NCBI RefSeq assembly: GCF_023228785.1
Contig: NZ_JALOAN010000002.1
Location: 1-64,000 of the forward strand
DNA: 64,000 nucleotides
Source of the DNA: Sulfurimonas sp.
GTDB lineage: Bacteria > Campylobacterota > Campylobacteria > Campylobacterales > Sulfurimonadaceae
Direction: 5' to 3'
Part shown: in pieces, positions 15,285-24,498 of the stretch
Layout: each line of letters begins with the position of its first letter
Position numbering within the stretch: position 1 is the stretch's first letter
The notes under the pieces: model-generated
What the model was told of the DNA's origin: nothing
What the model saw: only the letters and a program-made list of their open reading frames with translations
Database searches by the model: none
Made by a program: the position numbers and the translations under genes

Positions 15285-16505
15285 ATGCGTTTGATTGCAA
15301 AAGTAAAAAAATACTCCACTACAAACACTCTTGTTCTTCTAGGAATTGTCCTTGGAGTTTTGTTTGGTATTTTTTTTCCAGAGATTGCCCTAAAACAGCA
15401 GGTTGTTGGTACTATCTTTATCTCTTTTTTAAAGATGTTAGTTGTACCTCTTGTTTTTGCTAGTATTTTCGTAGCCATTTTGGGGCTTGGCTCGCTAGAT
15501 CATCTCAAAAATATTGGGCTTAAGACCATTGGACTCTATCTCTTAACAACAGCACTAGCTACACTTGTAGCCATTATCGCTATGAATATATTTAATATCG
15601 GTGAGCAAGTTAGCAAAGAGGGACTTGAGTTTGCAAAGGCAGCTACGATTGCACCTTTTTCTCTTGAGACTATGATTTTAAGCTTTATCCCAACCAATAT
15701 ATTTAGCTCTATGAGCAATGGATCTATGATGCAAGTTATAATCTTTGCCATACTCTTTGGTGTCGCTTCGCTCTATCTAAAGCCTGAAGAAAAAGGGACT
15801 ATGCTTAGATTTTTCACAGCCGTCTCAGAGGCAATGCTTAAGATGGCTGAGTGGGTCATTCTTATGACACCCATAGGTGTTTTTAGCCTTATCTCCTATG
15901 TTATCGCTGATCAAGGAGTTGATGTTGTTATGGGTCTTTGGAAGTATATACTTGTGGTTGTTGGAGTACTTCTTTTTCATGGAGTTGCTACCTTACCTGC
16001 TGTTTTAGCATACTTTGGAAAAATCAACCCTTATCGTTATCTAGCAGATGTTAGAGAAGCCTCGATAATGGCATTTTCTACTGCATCATCAGCCGCAACA
16101 CTTCCTATCTCAATGCGAGTATCAGAAGAGCTCGGCGGCGTGAGTAAAAAAACAGCCTCATTTGTTCTTCCACTAGGAGCTACTGTCTCCATGGATGGAA
16201 CAGCAGCCTATCTTAGCGTAGCAGTTTTATATATTGCAAACCTAGCAGGAGTGGAACTCTCTTTAGCAGATCAGATCCTTCTAGGCATCACAGTTGTCTC
16301 TTTGAGTGTTGGTGTTGCCGCACTTCCAAGTGCCTCCATCGTAATGATGGTTGTGATACTAAACAACTTAAATCTTCCAGTAGAGTATATTGCTCTCATC
16401 GTAGCAGTTGATCGCATTTTAGATATGTGTAGAACATCCCTAAATGTAACCTCAGATCTTGTTGTAACAAAAATCATTGACCGACTTGAGAAAAAACCTT
16501 CTTAA
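15285..16505 (+). CDS. Dicarboxylate/amino acid:cation symporter (DAACS family)
   Basis: A 406-residue inner-membrane transporter of the glutamate/C4-dicarboxylate:cation symporter family (GltP/DctA type). It has eight or more hydrophobic helices, the serine-rich re-entrant motif AFSTASSAATLPISM (about 263-277), and the conserved FVLPLGATVSMDGTAAY block (about 291-307). The substrate within the family (glutamate, aspartate, succinate) cannot be told by eye. It sits 4 bases after the small basic protein gene and about 50 bases before a formate/nitrite channel gene, suggesting organic-anion uptake. Confidence 0.92.
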   Translation: MRLIAKVKKYSTTNTLVLLGIVLGVLFGIFFPEIALKQQVVGTIFISFLKMLVVPLVFASIFVAILGLGSLDHLKNIGLKTIGLYLLTTALATLVAIIAMNIFNIGEQVSKEGLEFAKAATIAPFSLETMILSFIPTNIFSSMSNGSMMQVIIFAILFGVASLYLKPEEKGTMLRFFTAVSEAMLKMAEWVILMTPIGVFSLISYVIADQGVDVVMGLWKYILVVVGVLLFHGVATLPAVLAYFGKINPYRYLADVREASIMAFSTASSAATLPISMRVSEELGGVSKKTASFVLPLGATVSMDGTAAYLSVAVLYIANLAGVELSLADQILLGITVVSLSVGVAALPSASIVMMVVILNNLNLPVEYIALIVAVDRILDMCRTSLNVTSDLVVTKIIDRLEKKPS

Positions 16506-16556
16506 AATCAGCACTTTTTACATATAATAAGAGAGATTTTTTATATAGGAATTTTT

Positions 16557-17369
16557 ATGTCTTACCTACAACCTTATGAGTTTGTGACAAAGATGGTGGA
16601 CTCTGGAGAGTCTAAAGTCTATATGTCAACCAAAGATACCATCATTAGAGCTTTTATGGCAGGAGCTATACTTGGTCTCTCAGCCGCTTTTGCTATTACA
16701 GTTGGCATAACAACAGGTTCAGCTCTTGTTGGAGCGATGCTCTTTCCTGTTGGTTTTATAATGCTCTACCTTATGGGTTTTGATCTTCTTACTGGAGTCT
16801 TTGTTTTAGTTCCTCTAGCTCTTTTAGACAAAAGAGCAGGAGTAACTCTAAACCAAGTTTTAAGAAACTGGGGACTTGTTTTTTTAGGTAATTTTGCAGG
16901 CGCACTTTTAGTGGCTTTTATGCTCTCTTTTGTTCTTACTTATGGTTACTCTATAGAGCCAGATCTAGTTGGAGATAAAATAGCCTCTATCGGCGAAGCA
17001 AGAACTCTTGGCTATAAAGAACATGGGATCTCTGGTTGGTTTACTATTTTTATGCGTGGAATGCTTTGTAACTGGATGGTCTCTATGGGCGTAGTTGGAG
17101 CTATGATATCCACAACTGTTAGCGGTAAAGCCATCGCTATGTGGATGCCAATAATGCTCTTCTTTTTTATGGGCTTTGAGCACTCTATAGTAAATATGTT
17201 TTTATTTCCATTTTCTATGATCTTAGGCGGAGATTTTACAATCATGGACTACCTCATCTGGAATGAGATCCCAACCGTTCTTGGAAACCTAGTAGGTGGT
17301 TTAGCATTTACTGGTCTTACTCTATATTCCACTCACATAAGAACTGGAGCAAAAAGAGATCTAACTTAA
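16557..17369 (+). CDS. Formate/nitrite transporter (FNT) family channel
   Basis: A 270-residue membrane protein with six hydrophobic segments. The FNT hallmark is in the fourth-fifth helix region (FMRGMLCNWMVSMG, about 162-175), along with GALLVAFML and a conserved SIVNMF after helix five. Family members conduct formate, nitrite, hydrosulfide or lactate as pentamers. Formate or hydrosulfide would suit a sulfur-oxidising, hydrogen/formate-using organism, but the substrate cannot be read from the sequence. It is followed by two tiny membrane-protein genes. Confidence 0.9.
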   Translation: MSYLQPYEFVTKMVDSGESKVYMSTKDTIIRAFMAGAILGLSAAFAITVGITTGSALVGAMLFPVGFIMLYLMGFDLLTGVFVLVPLALLDKRAGVTLNQVLRNWGLVFLGNFAGALLVAFMLSFVLTYGYSIEPDLVGDKIASIGEARTLGYKEHGISGWFTIFMRGMLCNWMVSMGVVGAMISTTVSGKAIAMWMPIMLFFFMGFEHSIVNMFLFPFSMILGGDFTIMDYLIWNEIPTVLGNLVGGLAFTGLTLYSTHIRTGAKRDLT

Positions 17370-17459
17370 CTCTTCTACCTAAAAAATAAAATATTGATGT
17401 ACAATAGTGTTATCTGCGATGCTAAAACATTTCAGCTCTTTAAAATAAAGGAGTCTAAC

Positions 17460-17675
17460 ATGGAAAAAGGTTTAGGAATCCCCATAAGAATTATTGGACT
17501 TGTCTTGATAGTCGTAGGGATTGGTTTTGCGGTGTGGGGATATCAGTTATCCGGCTCTGTTGGTTCACAAGTAACACAAGCTGTTACTGGTGCAGATACA
17601 GATAGAGTAATGACTTATTATATCATTGGTGCTGTGGGTTTTATTGTCGGCATCTTTCTTTTACGAAGAAGTTAA
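17460..17675 (+). CDS. DUF3185-family small membrane protein
   Basis: A 71-residue protein with two hydrophobic helices (about 6-26 and 46-66) separated by a short polar SGSVGSQVTQAVTGADTDR-type linker, and ending LLRRS. This matches the DUF3185 family of unknown function. I use the ATG at 17460 because AAAGGAG lies 5 bases upstream; an upstream in-frame ATG at 17394 would add an unlikely polar extension. Small two-helix proteins of this sort are often stress-induced, but no function is established. Confidence 0.8.
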   Translation: MEKGLGIPIRIIGLVLIVVGIGFAVWGYQLSGSVGSQVTQAVTGADTDRVMTYYIIGAVGFIVGIFLLRRS

Positions 17676-17747
17676 GATAAGTCTTTACAAAATTTAAGTT
17701 TTGGGAGCATTGCTTCTAAAAACTCACACATATATTGGAGAAATAAA

Positions 17748-17894
17748 ATGCTCGAAACAATTGCAATTATTTTAGTCATTCTTTGGCTTTTAGGGCTCGT
17801 CAGTTCGTACACTTTGGGAGGATTTATTCATATCCTTTTAGTTATCGCACTTGTAGTAATCTTACTTCGTGTTATCAGAGGTAGACGAATATAA
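17748..17894 (+). CDS. lmo0937-family tiny membrane protein
   Basis: A 48-residue protein starting MLETIAIILVILWLLGLVSS, with a glycine-containing turn, a second helix (IHILLVIALVVILLRVI) and a basic RGRRI end. This matches the lmo0937-type family of two-helix hydrophobic peptides of unknown function. TTGGAG lies 8 bases upstream of the ATG. It follows the DUF3185 gene by 72 bases on the same strand, and its stop is 2 bases from the end of the opposing efflux permease gene. Confidence 0.75.
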   Translation: MLETIAIILVILWLLGLVSSYTLGGFIHILLVIALVVILLRVIRGRRI

Positions 17895-17896
17895 CC

Positions 17897-19108
17897 CTAC
17901 TCATGCCTTAGGGCATCTATAGGGTTTAGTCTTGCCGCTTTTCTCGCTGGAAAATACCCAAAAACAACTCCTACTATTGTTGAGAAGAAAAAGGCTATTA
18001 AAATAATAGGAATGTTAAAGATAAGTGGCAACTCAAAAAAGAGTGCAACTCCAATTCCTGCACCTACTCCGACAATAATACCTAAGATCCCACCAATGGA
18101 AGCAAGAACTATAGACTCAACCAAGAACTGTAAAAGCACCTCTCTCTCTAACGCTCCAACTGCTAGTCGTATGCCTATCTCACGCGTTCTCTCTGTAACA
18201 GAGACTAGCATGATGTTCATGATACCAATGCCTCCGACAAGAAGACTTATAGCAGCAACAGCCCCAAGCAAGATGGTAAGTAACTTCGTGGTCGAAGAGA
18301 GCGTTTGCACCATCTCACGCATATCGTGGACATTAAAATCATCCTCTTGACCAATCTGGATCTTTCGCCTCTCTTGCAAAATCGAGACAAGTGAGGCTTT
18401 TACGCCCTCTATGGCTGAAGCGGTATTTGCTGAGATCATAATCCTAGATATCTCTTGATTTCCACTTATCCGTCTTTGAAACATTCTTATTGGTGTAATT
18501 ATGATGGCATCTTGATCCATTCCAAACATAGCAGCACCCTTAGATTTTAGCAGTCCGATAACCTCGCATGAGAAACTCTCAAGTCTTATGAGTTCTCCTA
18601 CAGGATCAAGTGTTCCAAAGAGCTCTTTTCTAACTGTCTCGCCAATTACACAAACGGTTTTTCCACCTTGAAGTTCTGATGGTAAAAAATCCCTCCCTGA
18701 TGCAAAAACCCAATCTTTGACTATAAAGTAGTCGTTGTTGGTTCCCTCAACAGTTGTTGCATAGTTTTTGTTTGCATATACCGCTTGCATCTGCCTTGAG
18801 CCAACAGGAGCTACACCGCGGACATTAATGATCTCTTTTTTAAGTGTATCAATATCGCCATGAGTAAATCTCCTAGATGTAGAGTTCATGCTTGGAGGAC
18901 CTTGTTTTTGTTGACCTGGTAAAACCATAAGCATATTTGTCCCAAGCTTAGAGATGCTTTGTGTAACATATGCTGTTGTAGCATCTCCTAGCATTATCAT
19001 CGCAATAACAGAAGCGATCCCTATGACAATTCCAAGTATTGTTAATGCTGAGCGCATAACGCTTCTGCGGATCTCACGAAGAGCTAGTAAAAAGGCATTC
19101 CAGATCAT
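17897..19108 (-). CDS. MacB-type ABC transporter permease
   Basis: A 403-residue permease of the MacB/LolC class (FtsX fold). There is one N-terminal transmembrane helix (about 20-42), a large periplasmic MacB_PCD domain, then three C-terminal helices (about 280-300, 325-355, 365-390). ERTREIGIRLAVGALEREVL splits the first two. Unlike E. coli MacB the ATPase is a separate gene upstream, with a 4-base overlap. It is the last gene of tolC-like/macA-like/ATPase/permease. Such tripartite systems export macrolides, peptides or siderophores; substrate unknown. Confidence 0.92.
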   Translation of the reverse strand: MIWNAFLLALREIRRSVMRSALTILGIVIGIASVIAMIMLGDATTAYVTQSISKLGTNMLMVLPGQQKQGPPSMNSTSRRFTHGDIDTLKKEIINVRGVAPVGSRQMQAVYANKNYATTVEGTNNDYFIVKDWVFASGRDFLPSELQGGKTVCVIGETVRKELFGTLDPVGELIRLESFSCEVIGLLKSKGAAMFGMDQDAIIITPIRMFQRRISGNQEISRIMISANTASAIEGVKASLVSILQERRKIQIGQEDDFNVHDMREMVQTLSSTTKLLTILLGAVAAISLLVGGIGIMNIMLVSVTERTREIGIRLAVGALEREVLLQFLVESIVLASIGGILGIIVGVGAGIGVALFFELPLIFNIPIILIAFFFSTIVGVVFGYFPARKAARLNPIDALRHE

Positions 19109-19806
19109 AAAACTACTTCCGCATCTTCAATATACTCAATAGCACCATCTCTAAAATGAACTTTTCTTGAAGCGTACTCAGCCATCTCTAGCTCATGCGT
19201 CACCATAAGGATGGTGATTTTCTTCTCTCGGTTAAAAGATTGTAAAAGCTCCATAATCTCTATACTTTTTGCGGTGTCAAGATTTCCTGTCGGCTCATCT
19301 GCTAGGAGTATAAGCGGATTTGTAGCAATAGCACGAGCGATGGCAACTCGCTGCTGTTGTCCGCCTGATAACTCACCAGGAGTGTGATGTGCTACTTTTT
19401 CTAATCCAACACTTTTTAAAGCATCCATAGCCATCTCTCGTCTCTCTTGCGCATTGTAACCACGATAGAGAAGTGGAAGCTCCACATTCTCTATAGCTGT
19501 TGTTTTTCCAAGCAGGTTAAATCCTTGAAATATAAATCCGATGTAGTTCCTTCTTAGCAGTGCGCGCTGATCTCGTGATAGAGTCTCTGTGTCAACTCCC
19601 TCAAAAAAATACTTTCCACTACTTAATGTATCAAGGCTACCTATCATATTCATAGCAGTTGATTTGCCAGATCCACTAGGTCCCATGATGGCTAAAAACT
19701 CCCCTCGTTTGACTTTTAAATCAACACCTCGCATCGCATATGTTTTTGCCTCATTTTCGCCATATGTTTTTGTAGCTCCACGCAACTCTATGATGTACTC
19801 TTTCAT
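19105..19806 (-). CDS. ABC transporter ATP-binding subunit (MacB/LolD type)
   Basis: A 233-residue ATPase that powers the adjacent permease. Walker A GPSGSGKST is at about 42-50, the Q-loop in GFIFQGFNLL, signature LSGGQQQRVAIARA near 144-157, and Walker B LLADEPTGNLD near 166-176, with the switch histidine in MVTHE. It overlaps the permease and the MacA-like adaptor genes by 4 bases each, so the subunits are translated together. Confidence 0.95.
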   Translation of the reverse strand: MKEYIIELRGATKTYGENEAKTYAMRGVDLKVKRGEFLAIMGPSGSGKSTAMNMIGSLDTLSSGKYFFEGVDTETLSRDQRALLRRNYIGFIFQGFNLLGKTTAIENVELPLLYRGYNAQERREMAMDALKSVGLEKVAHHTPGELSGGQQQRVAIARAIATNPLILLADEPTGNLDTAKSIEIMELLQSFNREKKITILMVTHELEMAEYASRKVHFRDGAIEYIEDAEVVL

Positions 19807-21011
19807 GGCGTTTTTATTCCGATTAAGACAAGATCTTTTTCACTAAGTTCTGACTTTTTTATAACAGTTAAGCTTCCATTGGTTTTTCCAATCTCAACTT
19901 CAACTTTAGTAGGCTTGTTGTCTTGCAATACCCACACATGATGTTTTGAAGCATCTCTTTTGATTTTAGCATGTTTACTTTTTTCCTCTAGCGGTGGAGT
20001 AAAACGAAGTGCGGCATTTGGCAAAACTAAAACATCTTCTAAAACATCTGTAATAATCTGCGCAGTTACTGTCATTCCTGGTCTTAGAAAAAGTTCCGAG
20101 TTATCTACATTTACAACAGCATCATAAGTTACAACGCCATTTACTATTTGAGAGTTGAGACGCAACTGTGTAAGAGTTCCTTCAAAAAGCTTCTCTGGGT
20201 AAGCATCTACATTAAAGTTTACTCTTTGTTGCTCTCTTACATCTGCTATGTCTGCTTCATCTACACTTACAACTACTTTCATCTTAGTCAAATCTTCTGC
20301 CATCTTAAAGAGCACTGGTATAGTCATAGTAGCGGCCACACTCTGCCCTGGTTCGATCTTTCTATCTAAGACTACACCATTTATAGGAGATACTATAGCT
20401 GCTTTTTTAAGATCATCTTGAGCTGCTTTTAACTCGGCACTTGCCTGATCTCGCCCAGCTTTTGTGGCTTGCAAGGAAGCCTTAGCTAACTCATAAGAAG
20501 TAAATGCGACATCAACTTCTTGCTTTGATGGATAGTTTCCATTAGTTACCTCAACCATTTTCTCTACCCGTTTCCACTCATTTTGAGCTTTGTTTAGCGA
20601 AGCTGTTGCTTCTGCGATATTTGCTTGAAGTTTTGCAAGTGCGGCTTGGTAACTTGTTACTTTTGAGGAGAGTTTTACCGTGTCAAGCCGTGCCATAAGC
20701 TGTCCTTTTTTAACCTGCTCATTATAATCTACTAATACCTCACTTATGGTTCCAGAGACTTCTATACCTACATCAACCGTATTTGTAGGTTCCATATTTC
20801 CAGTTGCTGATACAGTTGTTGTGATGGTTTTTTTCTCCAAAGTAGTTGTTTGATAGTTTAACTCTTTTTCTTTTGCACCATATGTTAGATACCAAAAAAT
20901 AGCTCCTGCAATAAGAAGTAAAAAAACAAAAATCCATATATATTTTTTATAGCCACTCTTTTTATTTTTACCTATATTTAGAGTCTCTTCTATCGTTTTG
21001 TGATTGCTCAT
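19803..21011 (-). CDS. Periplasmic adaptor (MacA/HlyD family)
   Basis: A 402-residue membrane fusion protein linking the permease to an outer-membrane channel. Residues 1-23 are cytosolic and basic, 24-44 form a membrane anchor, and a beta/lipoyl part leads into a long coiled-coil hairpin (about 110-200, Ala/Lys/Glu-rich) and back through GVVLDRKIEPGQSV. A barrel and membrane-proximal domain end the protein. It lies in a four-gene operon with 4-base overlaps on both sides, which fixes its partners. Confidence 0.93.
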   Translation of the reverse strand: MSNHKTIEETLNIGKNKKSGYKKYIWIFVFLLLIAGAIFWYLTYGAKEKELNYQTTTLEKKTITTTVSATGNMEPTNTVDVGIEVSGTISEVLVDYNEQVKKGQLMARLDTVKLSSKVTSYQAALAKLQANIAEATASLNKAQNEWKRVEKMVEVTNGNYPSKQEVDVAFTSYELAKASLQATKAGRDQASAELKAAQDDLKKAAIVSPINGVVLDRKIEPGQSVAATMTIPVLFKMAEDLTKMKVVVSVDEADIADVREQQRVNFNVDAYPEKLFEGTLTQLRLNSQIVNGVVTYDAVVNVDNSELFLRPGMTVTAQIITDVLEDVLVLPNAALRFTPPLEEKSKHAKIKRDASKHHVWVLQDNKPTKVEVEIGKTNGSLTVIKKSELSEKDLVLIGIKTP

Positions 21012-22216
21012 CTTCTATCCTTGAAATTGAGTGCAAAATGCAGTTTTGCTAACTCTATTTGTATATTTATCTCACTTAGTTTTATATTTAGTTTCTCGAT
21101 CGCTTTTGTGTTTTTTATAATCTGCAGATCATATCCTGTCTTCTCTCCCGTATTTACTCCTGCTTCTATAGCTTCGATAAGTTCATCATACAAAGAGAGA
21201 TTTTTTGAAGTGATCTCGTTATAACTGCGATAACTCTCTATAAGCTCTATCGACTGAGTGTAAGAGGCTTTTGTGATCCTATATGTATCTGCCACTTGAG
21301 CAGCTTGTTTTAAATAACTAGCTTTTGCTTCTTGCGTAGTAGCATCTGCATTGTAAGTAAGAGGAATATTTAGAGTAACCCCCGCACCATAGTAATTGCC
21401 ATCATACTTGTTTTCATATTTTTTTGAATCGTACTCTCTGTAGCCAACATTTGCATTTAGTGTAACGCTAGGTAGATAGTTGCTCTTTGTTACACCATAA
21501 AGCGACTCATAACTTTTTGCTTGAAAGCGGAGATAGTTTAGATTTAGATTATTTTCAAGATAGGCGTCTCTCTCTATAAGAGTAAATGTTGGAAGCAAAA
21601 ATTTAGCTGGATCTACATCACTTAACTTTAAAACTTCTCCTCTTAACTTCGCGAGCATATACTGATGTGTTACTAGATTTTTCAATTCACTACTTTGTGC
21701 AACCAAGGCATTGTTTAACTCTGTAATATCAGCCTTGCCCACATCATAAAGTTGTCGTTTTATAAAGATCTCTATCTCTTTGTTTTTTAGTATCAACTCA
21801 CTCTGCTCTTTTTGATAGAGTGTTTTTTTGTAATCTAAAAGTGTAGTAAAAAGTTGTTCATTTATAGAGGCCATCTCTTTTGATAGCGAGATCTCATCTG
21901 TTCTTTTTTTCGCATCAGCATACTCTATCTGGTATGTAATACCACCGGAGCGGAAAATATCTTGAGAGATAGAAGCTGAGACATTTGTATTTGTGCCATA
22001 ATCTCCAGTATATGCTTTGTCATATCCGTAAGAAGCTCCTAAATTAAGAGGTGTTATCCAGTTGTATCTTAGTTTTTCATACTCTGACTCATATCTGTTT
22101 TGCTCTTGAAGCAAAAGATTTTGCTTCTCTTGTGAAAGAAGCTCTTTATCATCAGCACTTAGTGATATGAAAGCTAAAAGATGAAATATTATAAAGTAAA
22201 CAACACTATTTTTCAT
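21008..22216 (-). CDS. TolC-family outer membrane efflux protein
   Basis: A 402-residue outer-membrane channel. A Sec signal peptide (about 1-20, ending SLSA) precedes two repeated helical/strand halves rich in long heptad-like helices (KNKEIEIFIKRQLYDVGKAD; AGVNTGEKTGYDLQ motif in the second half), typical of TolC/OEP proteins. It is the first gene of the efflux operon. Its upstream region is only 32 bases of unique sequence before a 258-bp repeat element, so its promoter must lie at or in the element, or transcription must read through from the amidase gene. Confidence 0.9.
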   Translation of the reverse strand: MKNSVVYFIIFHLLAFISLSADDKELLSQEKQNLLLQEQNRYESEYEKLRYNWITPLNLGASYGYDKAYTGDYGTNTNVSASISQDIFRSGGITYQIEYADAKKRTDEISLSKEMASINEQLFTTLLDYKKTLYQKEQSELILKNKEIEIFIKRQLYDVGKADITELNNALVAQSSELKNLVTHQYMLAKLRGEVLKLSDVDPAKFLLPTFTLIERDAYLENNLNLNYLRFQAKSYESLYGVTKSNYLPSVTLNANVGYREYDSKKYENKYDGNYYGAGVTLNIPLTYNADATTQEAKASYLKQAAQVADTYRITKASYTQSIELIESYRSYNEITSKNLSLYDELIEAIEAGVNTGEKTGYDLQIIKNTKAIEKLNIKLSEINIQIELAKLHFALNFKDRR

Positions 22217-22237
22217 TTTTGTCCTTAACTTTTTAAA

Positions 22238-22243
22238 ATTATA
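22238..22243 (-). promoter_or_regulatory. Possible -10 box for the efflux operon
   Basis: TATAAT on the minus strand, about 22 bases before the TolC-like start and just outside the repeat element. A -35 region would fall inside the element's left end (around 22261), so the element may form part of this promoter. Confidence 0.4.
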
Positions 22244-22248
22244 TATTT

Positions 22249-22506
22249 AATTGAACCCTATGATTAATCTATGAACTAGATTCCGTGTCAAGCACGGAAT
22301 TACGGGACGCGCGTCATCCTGAACAAACAAACTGTCATTCCAAACGAACAGTCATCCTCAACGAACAGACTGTCATTCCAAACAAACTGTCATCCTGAAC
22401 GAACAAACTGTCATTCTGAACGAACAAACTGTCATCCCAAACGAACAAACTGTCATCCTGAACTTGATTCAGGATCTAACCTAATAATTGTTTAGAGCCT
22501 TTAATT
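22249..22506 (+). repeat. MITE/BIME-like element, copy 2 (7 internal units)
   Basis: Left end AATTGAACCCTATGATTAAT, hairpin A from 22280, an array at 22313-22451 of seven units (five of 21 nt and two shortened to 17 nt), then hairpin B and GTTTAGAGC. The 7-mer TTTAATT is found on both borders (22246-22252 and 22500-22506), a candidate target duplication. The right border carries the stop codon of the amidase gene, and the left border abuts the efflux promoter region. Confidence 0.85.
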
Positions 22507-23355
22507 ATCTTGATCTACTAAAACCCTATAAGATGCTGGTTGTCTATCTCTTAAAAGTCCCCAGTACTCTCTTTGTTTTGCTATTGTCTCTAAGTCAAAC
22601 TCTGCGTAAATTATCTCCTCTTTATCTCTTGATGCTTCGGCGATTTTTGCACCAGTATAGTCTGTTATAAAAGATGAGCCGTAGAATGTAAGAGTGCAAC
22701 TCTCTCCTACTTCTTCACCTATGCGGTTTGCAGCTACAACGGGAACTGTGTTTGTAGCGGCGTGACCCATCTGAACCCTTTGCCAATGATCTTTAGAATC
22801 AACCCCAATCTCAGGTTCACTTCCAATAGCAGTAGGATAAAAAATGATCTCAGCACCCATCAGAGCCAAAGCCCTAGCAGTCTCACAAAACCACTGATCC
22901 CAGCAGATCCCAACTCCTAGCTTACCATATCTTGTATTATAGACTTTAAAGCCACTATCTCCTGGCTTGAAGTAAAACTTCTCTTCATATCCAGGTCCAC
23001 AAGGTATATGAGTTTTTCTGTAGTTATCCATAATCGTGCCATCTGCATCCACTACAACCAAAGAGTTAAAATACTCCACGCCGCTCTTTTCAAAATAACT
23101 AACAAGCAAAACAACGCCTAACTCTTGTGCTAGAGTGGCAAACTTCTCTATAAGAGTGTTGTCTTTAAGTTCTGATGCTAAAGAGAAATACTTCTCATCC
23201 ATATCTTTACAAAAGTATAAAGATGCAAACAACTCTGGTAAAAGTATGATTTTTGCACCATTTTTGCTTGACTCTCTTACAAGTGTCTCAGCATTTTTTA
23301 TATTTGCTTCTATATCTTTACTCATCTGCATCTGAATAGCTGAGACTTTTATCAT
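22501..23355 (-). CDS. aguB: Carbon-nitrogen hydrolase, probable N-carbamoylputrescine amidase
   Basis: A 284-residue nitrilase-superfamily amidase. It has the catalytic triad Glu in LLPELF, Lys in YRKTHIP and Cys in GVGICWDQWF. The CWDQWFCETAR and GPGYEEKFYF segments match N-carbamoylputrescine amidases, which make putrescine in the agmatine route of polyamine synthesis. I chose the ATG at 23355 (AAGAAGGGA upstream, conserved IKVSAIQMQ start) rather than one 24 codons upstream. The stop codon lies on the right border of a repeat element. Confidence 0.88.
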   Translation of the reverse strand: MIKVSAIQMQMSKDIEANIKNAETLVRESSKNGAKIILLPELFASLYFCKDMDEKYFSLASELKDNTLIEKFATLAQELGVVLLVSYFEKSGVEYFNSLVVVDADGTIMDNYRKTHIPCGPGYEEKFYFKPGDSGFKVYNTRYGKLGVGICWDQWFCETARALALMGAEIIFYPTAIGSEPEIGVDSKDHWQRVQMGHAATNTVPVVAANRIGEEVGESCTLTFYGSSFITDYTGAKIAEASRDKEEIIYAEFDLETIAKQREYWGLLRDRQPASYRVLVDQDN

Positions 23356-23485
23356 AGTTCTTCCCTTCTTAAATAGTAGTGTCATTTTACTATAAGTTTT
23401 GACTCTTTTGTTCTTTGTACTCAACAATTAAGTATTTAAATAGAACTAAATTTTTATATTTATTATAACTTAACTAAATATTGAT

Positions 23486-23491
23486 TATAAT
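23486..23491 (+). promoter_or_regulatory. -10 element for the TehA-like gene
   Basis: TATAAT preceded by TGAT, 30 bases before the ATG at 23521, which has an AAAGGAA ribosome-binding site. No clear -35 box. Confidence 0.45.
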
Positions 23492-23520
23492 CCCATAAAA
23501 TTTACAAACAAAGGAATCTG

Positions 23521-24495
23521 ATGCAAACTTCTATCTGTACGGATGTAAGATCACTCGAATACTTTCCTGTTCAGTTGTTTGCTATTATCATGGGGTTATC
23601 AGGATTTGCTATAGTTTTTGCTAAAGCGTATCATATTTTAGATTTTTCCTACTGGTTTTATGCATTCATACTTTTTATTGACACGCTCTTGTTTTTAGTC
23701 ATCTTTACCTCTTATATGTTAAAAATTGCTATTCATCCAAAAGCTGTAAAACAAGAGATAAATCACCCCATAAAAAGCTCTTTTATGGCTAGCATCTCTG
23801 TTAGTTTTTTACTTATCTCTATAGCTTACTATGACTTTGCACCAACTCTATCCATCATACTTTGGTTTATAGCTGCACCTTTGCAACTTTTCTTTACACT
23901 TTTAGTTATAAAGTACTGGATCCACAACGACCTAGAAGTAGTTCATAGCAACCCTGCATGGTTTATCCCCATAGTTGGAAATGTTTTAGTTCCTGTTGTC
24001 GGAGTTGAAGCTGCACCCATCTATGTTTCACTCTTTTTCTTCTCACTAGGGATGTTTTTTTGGATAGTACTTTTTACTATTATGATGAACAGAATCATCT
24101 TTCATAATCCACTAGCTAAAAAGCTTATACCAACTTTTTTTATCTTTATAGCTCCACCTGCGGTTGGGTTTATAAGCTATCTTAAAATCACTGATGGCTC
24201 TATAGATATGTTCTCGATTTTTCTCTACTCTATAGCGCTCTTTACACTCTTGCTACTTTTATTTATGTTGCGTATGTATGATGTAAAGATGTTTTTTATC
24301 TCTTGGTGGGCTTACACTTTCCCACTAGCGGCCATAACAATAGCTACGCTTTTGATGCACAATATATATCACTCTACTTTTACATATCTTGCATCTCTAT
24401 CACTCATCGCTTTTTTAACCATAGTTGTGGGTTATGTCGCCCTAAGAACCATTCAAGCTTTTAAAGCTCAAAAAATATGTATATCAGAGGAGTAA
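23521..24495 (+). CDS. TehA/SLAC1-family anion channel-like membrane protein
   Basis: A 324-residue protein with about ten hydrophobic helices in paired hairpins. It matches the tellurite-resistance/dicarboxylate transporter (TehA/SLAC1) family of anion channels. Visible family features are FPVQLFAIIMGLSGFAI at the start, NPAWFIPIVGN in the middle and FFISWWAYTFPLAA near the end. It ends 3 bases before a DUF302 gene, suggesting a two-gene unit. The anion carried is unknown. Confidence 0.85.
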   Translation: MQTSICTDVRSLEYFPVQLFAIIMGLSGFAIVFAKAYHILDFSYWFYAFILFIDTLLFLVIFTSYMLKIAIHPKAVKQEINHPIKSSFMASISVSFLLISIAYYDFAPTLSIILWFIAAPLQLFFTLLVIKYWIHNDLEVVHSNPAWFIPIVGNVLVPVVGVEAAPIYVSLFFFSLGMFFWIVLFTIMMNRIIFHNPLAKKLIPTFFIFIAPPAVGFISYLKITDGSIDMFSIFLYSIALFTLLLLLFMLRMYDVKMFFISWWAYTFPLAAITIATLLMHNIYHSTFTYLASLSLIAFLTIVVGYVALRTIQAFKAQKICISEE

Positions 24496-24498
24496 TTA

